NCBI RefSeq assembly: GCF_002878395.1
Contig: NW_025825704.1
Location: 1,480,407-1,544,406, forward strand
Source: Capsicum annuum
Lineage: Eukaryota; Streptophyta; Magnoliopsida; Solanales; Solanaceae
Direction of reading: 5' to 3'
Length of the DNA: 64,000 nt
Below are positions 58,021 to 64,000 of the stretch, one piece after another; the first letter of the stretch is position 1, and every line of letters starts with the position of its first letter. The notes under the pieces were generated by a model. It saw nothing but the letters and a program-made list of their open reading frames with translations, did not search any database and was not told where the DNA came from. The translations under genes were made by a program, and so were the position numbers.

Positions 58021-59669
58021 AAAGTTGTTTTAATTACAAAGATATATGGTTTTACATGTTTTCTTATGAAATTGAAGTATGGGTTTATACCCTATGTTAT
58101 TATTTCTTGAGATTATGATGGTTTCAATGTTTTAGAAATTGAAGTACATGAGTATGTTGAGATTATAATGCATATTGCTGAAAATTTCCAGATTTCTATA
58201 TGATTTATAAATCTTTATGATATCAAGTATGAATTTTGATACGTCTTAACCTGAGATTGAATTATGGGTCACTAAGCCCTACTTGAGATTGTAATTTTAA
58301 GAACTTTAGTGGTATAAGCACCCATGATTTGAGTATTTTAAGATTATTGAGAAAGTTTTGACCGTGAGATTATAAACCACGAGATTATTAAATGTGGATT
58401 TCCATGAGATGAGCGTAGATAATTTAAAAGAGAAGTATTTAGCACCGAGTTGGGTAAGTTACTACAGTTTTATACCCCAGAATTACGTGCCACCATAGGA
58501 TTGAGATTTATGGGCCCGAGGCTGAGATAGTGATCACTAAGTTGAGGTTATACTCCCTAACAAGAGTATGACACCTTCCCCAACGTGAGGTTTCTTTCTT
58601 AGGAGGACAAAAACGTTGGACTCCATGTAGCTCGCATGGTTTATGTCGGTTAAGAGAACCTCCCTAATAGTAAGATTTTCAGAGTAGTTTCATAAAGTAT
58701 TATTCCCTTAAAGAAAGTATTTCTCCCTGCTAGTAAAACTAAATAACAGCTTTTGAGTATATTTCTTAAAGTAAGTATTTTCCCTAGTGATTTTAGGAAC
58801 TAAGTGTAAAGGCTCACAAAACTTATTCAGATATTGAATTACTTGAGATTTTCAATTATAGAGTTACAACTTTAGTTTTCAGATACAAAGGTGAGATCCT
58901 TTTCACTTATCTATATGAATTGAGACAAAGTATTTCTTATGCAGAAAACAAATTTTAGATTTCATTTAGTTTACAAGATTATGAAAACAAGAAGAGAATA
59001 TAGATTTTAGAACTAAATGTTGTGGCTCACGAGATTTGTAAAGCATGTTTTGCTTCTTATTGCTAATTTCAGTATTTCAGATATTCCAGCTTATGTGAGT
59101 CACTTATATTTAGCATGCATTGTTTTATAAATGATGACTATGAGATATGTTTTTACTTATGCATTCACCCCCATATAATTATTACATTTTCAAAGTACTG
59201 ATCCACATATATGTCTATGTGCTACATTGTCTCATAATGTAGGTACAAGTTTCAGTATGCACATTCAGATTCAGACAGTTGCAGATTCCAGTTAGATGAT
59301 GAGTCCTCCTACTTTGGGGACTTCAGTTATACTTATTTATATTCTTAACTTTATCATTCATACATATTGATTAATGATAGTTGGAGTAGCTTCCTAGCTT
59401 TCTATAGTCAGTATTAGTAGAGGCTTCATAGACAGACAGTAGAGTTAATGTATTCAGTTTCAGTTTTCTTTGTAAAAGCAGAGTTATAATCATGTGAATT
59501 CAGTTTTGTATTGAACAAATTTCAAAAAAGAGTTATCTTCCACTGATTTTGAACAGATTTAGCTATTTTATTCAGTTGCTTATGAGTTATGCCAGTAGAA
59601 GGGTTAGTTTGGGGTCACTTATGATCCTAAGCACCGTGTGACATCTCGGGACCTATTTTTGGGCGTTAC
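58021..59669 (+). repeat. Gypsy LTR piece, plus orientation, 5'-truncated
   Basis: Ends gcaccgtgtgacatctcggg and tttttgggcgttaca at 59669, again a relative of the element 2 LTR end, now in plus orientation. Body phrases such as acttaggtggtgagtcc-like gatgagtcctcctac (59298) match that family. The LTR start is missing, so it meets the preceding LTR head to head at about 58020. Confidence 0.68.
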
Positions 59670-60560
59670 AAGGATATTTCCATGGAAAAGAATAGGGAAT
59701 TAGAGGAACAAACTTCCCTAACCAAAGCAAAGATCGCTATGTTCGACCAGATATTGAGAAAACGAGTGAAAATATAAAAAAGAGACCTTACTAAAGAGAT
59801 CAAACAACTATCTATAGAATTTGAAAGAGATATCAGCATGATTCAAGAGGTGATAGAAGAAAAGAAAGGGAAAAATAAAAAGATGCCAGTCTTATGCAAA
59901 AAGAAACATCAATAACCCTTGAGGAACTCATGAATGAAATAAAAGAATGGTTACAAGACATAAACAAATCATTCTTGCCTGTAATGTTTAGGCAGGGGGA
60001 CGAACAGATCGCAATCAACGCAAGTGCAAGAGACTACATGAGAGAACCAAAAATTGTGAAAGTCAGAGATTTACTAAATGTTGTGGGAAATTGGAACTTT
60101 ATGCCCAATCAATACTCAAGGTGCATCATGTGAACCCGTAGATGAGCATAAAATATGTGCTTACCATTTTCTTCAAAAAGGTCATAACACAGATGGATGT
60201 CTCATATTGAAAGATAAAATATGTAATTTGATCAACAACGATAACATTTTTCACTCATATGGATCTTACACCTTGTTGGAGTGTGATAGGGTTGAACTAG
60301 GAGTGTCTATTACTAGTGATCTTGTAATTCATCGTTTGTACTTCATGGATTTTAAGGATGGCTACGAGGAATTTAATCCATGTTGGTCCAAGAAAAAATC
60401 CTCCATCTAGTCAAGAGAAAGAAAAGGAAAGGATCTGCCATATTGAGGGAGGGTGATGACATCTGTCATTATCATAATGGATTGAAAGCACATACAATTG
60501 AGAAATGTCATCTTTCTACTTTGATTTATAGCCCTTGATCAGAATTGGAAAGATTTAATT
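59670..60560 (+). pseudogene. Tat/Ogre gag remnant, plus strand
   Basis: Starts with a Glu/Lys-rich coiled-coil-like part (59700-59880: EKNRELEEQTSLTKAKIAMF, then EIKQLSIEFERDISMIQEVI). The open piece 60078-60410 has KICAYHFLQKGHNTDGCLIL followed by KDKICNLINNDNIF, the Tat/Ogre zinc-knuckle block. A second knuckle-like phrase, CHYHNGLKAHTIEKCHL, lies at about 60460-60515. Two frames overlap at 60078-60133, showing a frameshift. The second-knuckle peptide is similar in type to 17859-18080 on the other strand. Confidence 0.72.
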
Positions 60561-63379
60561 GGAGTTTGTACCAGACTATCCATGAAGCAGAATAAGCTAG
60601 AAAAAAATCAAAGAACTTTCCACTATCCAGAATCAAGCTTTAAATGTTGGAACTACGTGGGACATGATTTCTCCTTTGTTAGATACGTAGGCAGCTTTTC
60701 GGCCCGACCCCTATATTCGAAAAATTTGTCATTCTTCGCTTTCTTGAAAGAAGAAATAAGGTCAGAAAGAAGAAGATTTAAACCCTCCTAATAAATTTCA
60801 TTTATACATATCAATGAGCAAAATACCGTTCATTGGAATTACCGAGTCATCGTTATCCCACAGATCAATTCGCATGAGAGGAGAAACAACATTATGTGTT
60901 TACTTCCTGCCTTATCATCGTGCATTATTTATTAATAACAAAATCTAACACGTCAGTCTTTGAGTTGTTTTTAATGTACAGGTAATAGAAACTACTCTGT
61001 GTTGTCATAAAAGGGCAAAAATATCCCTACTTTACTAGATCAAAGTAAAGAAAGATTCCTCTCTTGACCATAGCTTTGTCATAGAGAAGAAAAATGACTA
61101 GCAATAAAACTGGACTCTACCAGTCATTTTTTAAAACATATAAGCAATGGTATCAAGGTTGGAATAAGGAAAAGTGAGATACTCCCATAGAAGAATTTTC
61201 CAAGATAGTCGAAATCAAAAAAGATGAATTAGAGGAAACGTTGTTGAACTGAACTTCCACTCTACTTATTACTCCCCGATTATTAGGGTAGATGAAAAAA
61301 TGAAATTTAATTTTTCATAAAGTCGGTGGTAGTACGACTGAGGTTGATACCCATTTTATAAGATTATTTGCCTCTCTTTTTCCTTTTATGCATTTCAAAG
61401 ACATAGACTTACACTCATGCGGGCCATTGCTAGAGTTTGTAAATATTTTCTCAAAACTCAACATCAGACTCCTTTAATACGAAAATCTTTATGGGTTGTT
61501 TTGTTATCTATTTGATATAATTGAATTTGTTTGGTTTCTGATAAAAGTAATAAATATCTAAAATCTGTCAATGTCATGTCATGTCAAGAGTGAAATGAAC
61601 AAAATCAAAGAAGATAATGAACTATGGGAGATAATGGTCCTAGAACATTCAACAAAAGAGCCAAAGAGTTCGCAAGTCAAGAAAGCCTAACCTAGAAGAA
61701 GCCAAGGTGGTTAACCAATGGAATAATGAAAAACTTAAGAGAATCAAGGTCGATAACTGTCGAGAAAAAGCAAAGAAAACAAAATCTTATATTTGCTCAA
61801 AGGAAAGTGGACAGTTGATCCTTCCTTCCATCGTCATGTCATCCATAAAGTAATAGCCATAGGAGCCTTAATTCTATCCTACTGGGAAGCATACGAGTAT
61901 CCAGGGCTAGTTAACCATGAAAATGAGTCTGTATGAACTACACTTGATCTAAATTCTCAAAAATGAGATACGAAGGCAGCCTATGTCGGCTTCAGTCAAC
62001 CCTTTAGATTTTTCCTATATGTCCCTAGTGTAATGCTGAACTATGTTTGATGTGATTCCTTCTTTAACGAGATACATAGGCACCCCAACAACTCGGTCAT
62101 ACCACCCTAAGAAATAAAAATTGGGGTAAAATTTTTTAGAAGGAATCTCAAAAATTTATAAGAAGAAAATCATCATCCAGCAAAGAGAATACAAATTAGC
62201 AAAGACTTCGGATCCTCTCAAGCTGAGATCATCTTAAACAGTATTATACCGGGGCAGAAATTTTGAGGAGGTCCTCAAAATTTCCGCTAATATATTGGAA
62301 TATGTTTCAAATTTCCCAGCACTAGGAGGCCAAAGTAAAGCTTTAGAAATCTCTAGCTATGGCAAAGTCTAGATAGACTAAATCTCCAGCTACAATAGAG
62401 TTTTTGGTAGAACTCTCCAGCAATAATGATGAGTTTTGGGAATTCCTTCATTTGAATGTCAGGAATATGCTAGCCTCAAGAGGAAGATTTTCGTTGAGCT
62501 AGTACATGATATAACTGGCAGAGAGTTTCTAAAAGTATTTACACAAGTTCTTGAAACTAGTTTTTCAAATCAAGACTATCTTTGAAAATCTATGCTCATC
62601 ATTTACTTAGTGATTTCCTAAGCATCTATTGGAACTAGGAGTTAGAGTGGAAGTCCAAACATGACGGAACACCCAAAAGATGCAAGGAGCAAACCAAAGA
62701 CCGAAGGAGGTTAACACAGAGTAGTTTCACTCAAAACTAACCATTTCTTTATAAATGTAGGGATCAATACTCAATAATGGTATTCTTTTCCAAACATTAC
62801 CAAGAGAATTGGGAACCACACTAAAGCATATAATGCTCAAGAATAGTATTTTTAGGGTAACCCTAAAGATGGATTTAATACCCATTTGTCGAGGACCTTT
62901 TAAATCATCTGTCTCATTTCAAGAGATCATGAATGACGAAAAAAGGTGCCTTCTCATGAATATTTAATTTTTTTGAAAATAGTCGCTAGAAAAAGCGGCT
63001 TTGTGTCTACTAAATACTTACTTTGAGTGCAGGTGCATTCAAAGGAGTCAGCACAATAAATACAATAATCGAAAGGATCACTCAAATAAGAGAAAGAGTA
63101 GAAAAGTCATTCTTAAATTCACCACGTGGCAAAGCAAACGGTATTCGAGTGGTCCCCAGAAAGGTATTTTGCCCATTTGTTTACATTGGATGGATTTGTT
63201 ATTTAAATACTTATCCAAAGAAAAAGGAATAACTGACTAAGTCATTCAAATTTGTCATTTAAATTGTCATGATGTTTGATTGTGGTCACCATCAAGAGCA
63301 ACATTGTATCTAGTAACTGTCTACCTTGAGTACATGTACAGGTAGAAAAAAAAAAACACAGACAAATGGACTCAGGTGC
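60561..63379 (+). other. Tat/Ogre-related mostly non-coding DNA
   Basis: Holds three variants of gata(c/t)(g/a)taggca (60681, about 61971, 62081), common in solanaceous Tat-like repeats as I recall, and a hairpin (62257-62284). A weak open reading near 61098-61250 (MTSNKTGLYQSFFKTYKQWY, stops, EEFSKIVEIKKDELEETLL) could be a remnant of a Tat ORF1; I am not sure. Overlapping open frames at 63001-63240 are not called. Confidence 0.5.
62257..62284 (+). other. Perfect 12-bp stem hairpin
   Basis: Left arm gaaattttgagg, loop aggt, right arm cctcaaaatttc, preceded by ggggca. Related unpaired or imperfect versions: 62113-62148 (ttggggtaaaatttttta ... tctcaaaaattt) and, in the minus-strand Tat remnant, 17275-17322. 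Confidence 0.85.
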
Positions 63380-63424
63380 AACTATTCATTTCATTGTCAA
63401 GAGGCCATTTCATTTCATTCATTG

Positions 63425-63635
63425 CCAAGAGGGCTATTCCATTTTATTTCATTGCCAAGAGGGCTATGTCAAAAAGGTCATGCCAAGAGGGCCATGCTAA
63501 AAAGGCCATGCCAAGAGGGCCATACCAAAAGGGCCATGCCAAGAGGGACACACAGAGAGGGCCATGAAATGAGGGCTATTCCAAGAGGGCCATGTCGAAA
63601 GGGCCATGCCAAGAGGGACATGCCATAAGGTCCAT
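63425..63635. repeat. 14-bp minisatellite
   Basis: About 14 units close to ccaagagggccatg, alternating with ccaaaagggccatg, so there is a 28-bp higher order. Preceded by longer spaced copies of ccaagagggctatt separated by ccattttatttcattg. Open frames on both strands here are a by-product of the repeat. Confidence 0.92.
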
Positions 63636-64000
63636 GTACTGAAAACCATGTTGCCTTTTCCAACTAGTTTCAAAGAGACAACAATCCAAGGGCATATCCA
63701 TACTACATTTGATGCCCATGATTGGTTCAAAGTCTTTTATATCCGTAAATCACATAAAGGCAAAAGAGACTATTATTGAAGGATATTCTGAATCATTTTC
63801 ATATATATCTAGTAATCATGCTAAGACAGAAGATTTTGACATTAAAGGATATTCTAAAGTATACATATATGATCAAATCACCTAAAGATAAAGCAGTCTG
63901 GCATTGAGAGATATTCATTAGTTTCAAGTGCATCAATCACCAAAGATTTAATGGCATTCTTTATTGGATATCAAGAAACATATGGTCTGAAGGATGTCTA
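63636..64000. other. Right-hand end, nothing recognisable
   Basis: Words aaggatattctgaa and aaagatattca recur loosely (63779, 63845, 63907), suggesting a degenerate repeat that runs off the window. No coding trace. Confidence 0.4.

Noticed and set aside
63326..63730. Overlapping open frames of 61-100 codons on both strands
   Set aside because: They coincide with the 14-bp minisatellite, whose unit lacks stops in all frames; no known domain.
1..64000. Endogenous pararetrovirus sequence
   Set aside because: All RT traces have gypsy or copia neighbours (integrase, chromodomain-like tail, LTRs, primer sites). No movement-protein or coat-protein-like trace seen.

Overview
The window is a piece of plant nuclear repeat DNA, almost certainly from a eudicot and probably from the nightshade family (Solanaceae-type gypsy LTR families; inferred from recall, not searched). 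It is visibly AT-rich. I find no intact host gene, rRNA, tRNA or CRISPR. Nearly everything can be read as decayed, nested LTR retrotransposons, with one short Mutator-like DNA element. All coding traces carry stops and frameshifts, so they are pseudogenes.

Layout from left to right. 1-1420: Ty1/copia RT-RNase H remnant (+). 1591-1790: TA microsatellite. 2318-3840 and 13364 to about 13690: an LTR of Tat/Ogre type containing a minisatellite, split by element 1 (3841-13363), a full-length Ty3/gypsy element of Tekay-like type on the minus strand. 13702 to about 17035: a large LTR piece (LTR-A). About 17036-27162: a minus-strand Tat/Ogre remnant whose gag is split by element 2 (18112-24317), an internally deleted gypsy element with a perfect 5-bp target duplication. 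27163-29557: a second LTR of the LTR-A family (LTR-B), followed by its primer site and a gag-only interior (29558-33578). Its partner LTR-C starts at 33579 and is itself interrupted three times: by a 1-kb Mutator-like element (35516-36522), by element 4 (36682-54882, gypsy, minus strand), and at about 55075 by another LTR. Element 4 carries a younger Athila-like element 5 (38730-47025) inside its left LTR. 55075-59669: two LTR pieces of opposite orientation. 59670-64000: a plus-strand Tat/Ogre remnant ending in a 14-bp minisatellite.

The nesting gives an order of events: the LTR-C host element is older than element 4, which is older than element 5. LTR lengths reassemble well once the nested DNA is removed (2448 against 2444 bp for element 4; 1189 and 1189 bp for element 5). 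No previously undescribed system is evident. The most noteworthy points are a shared palindrome in the upstream part of the LTRs of two gypsy elements, an Athila-like element with matched LTRs but no RT or integrase, and a gag-only element with unusually large LTRs.
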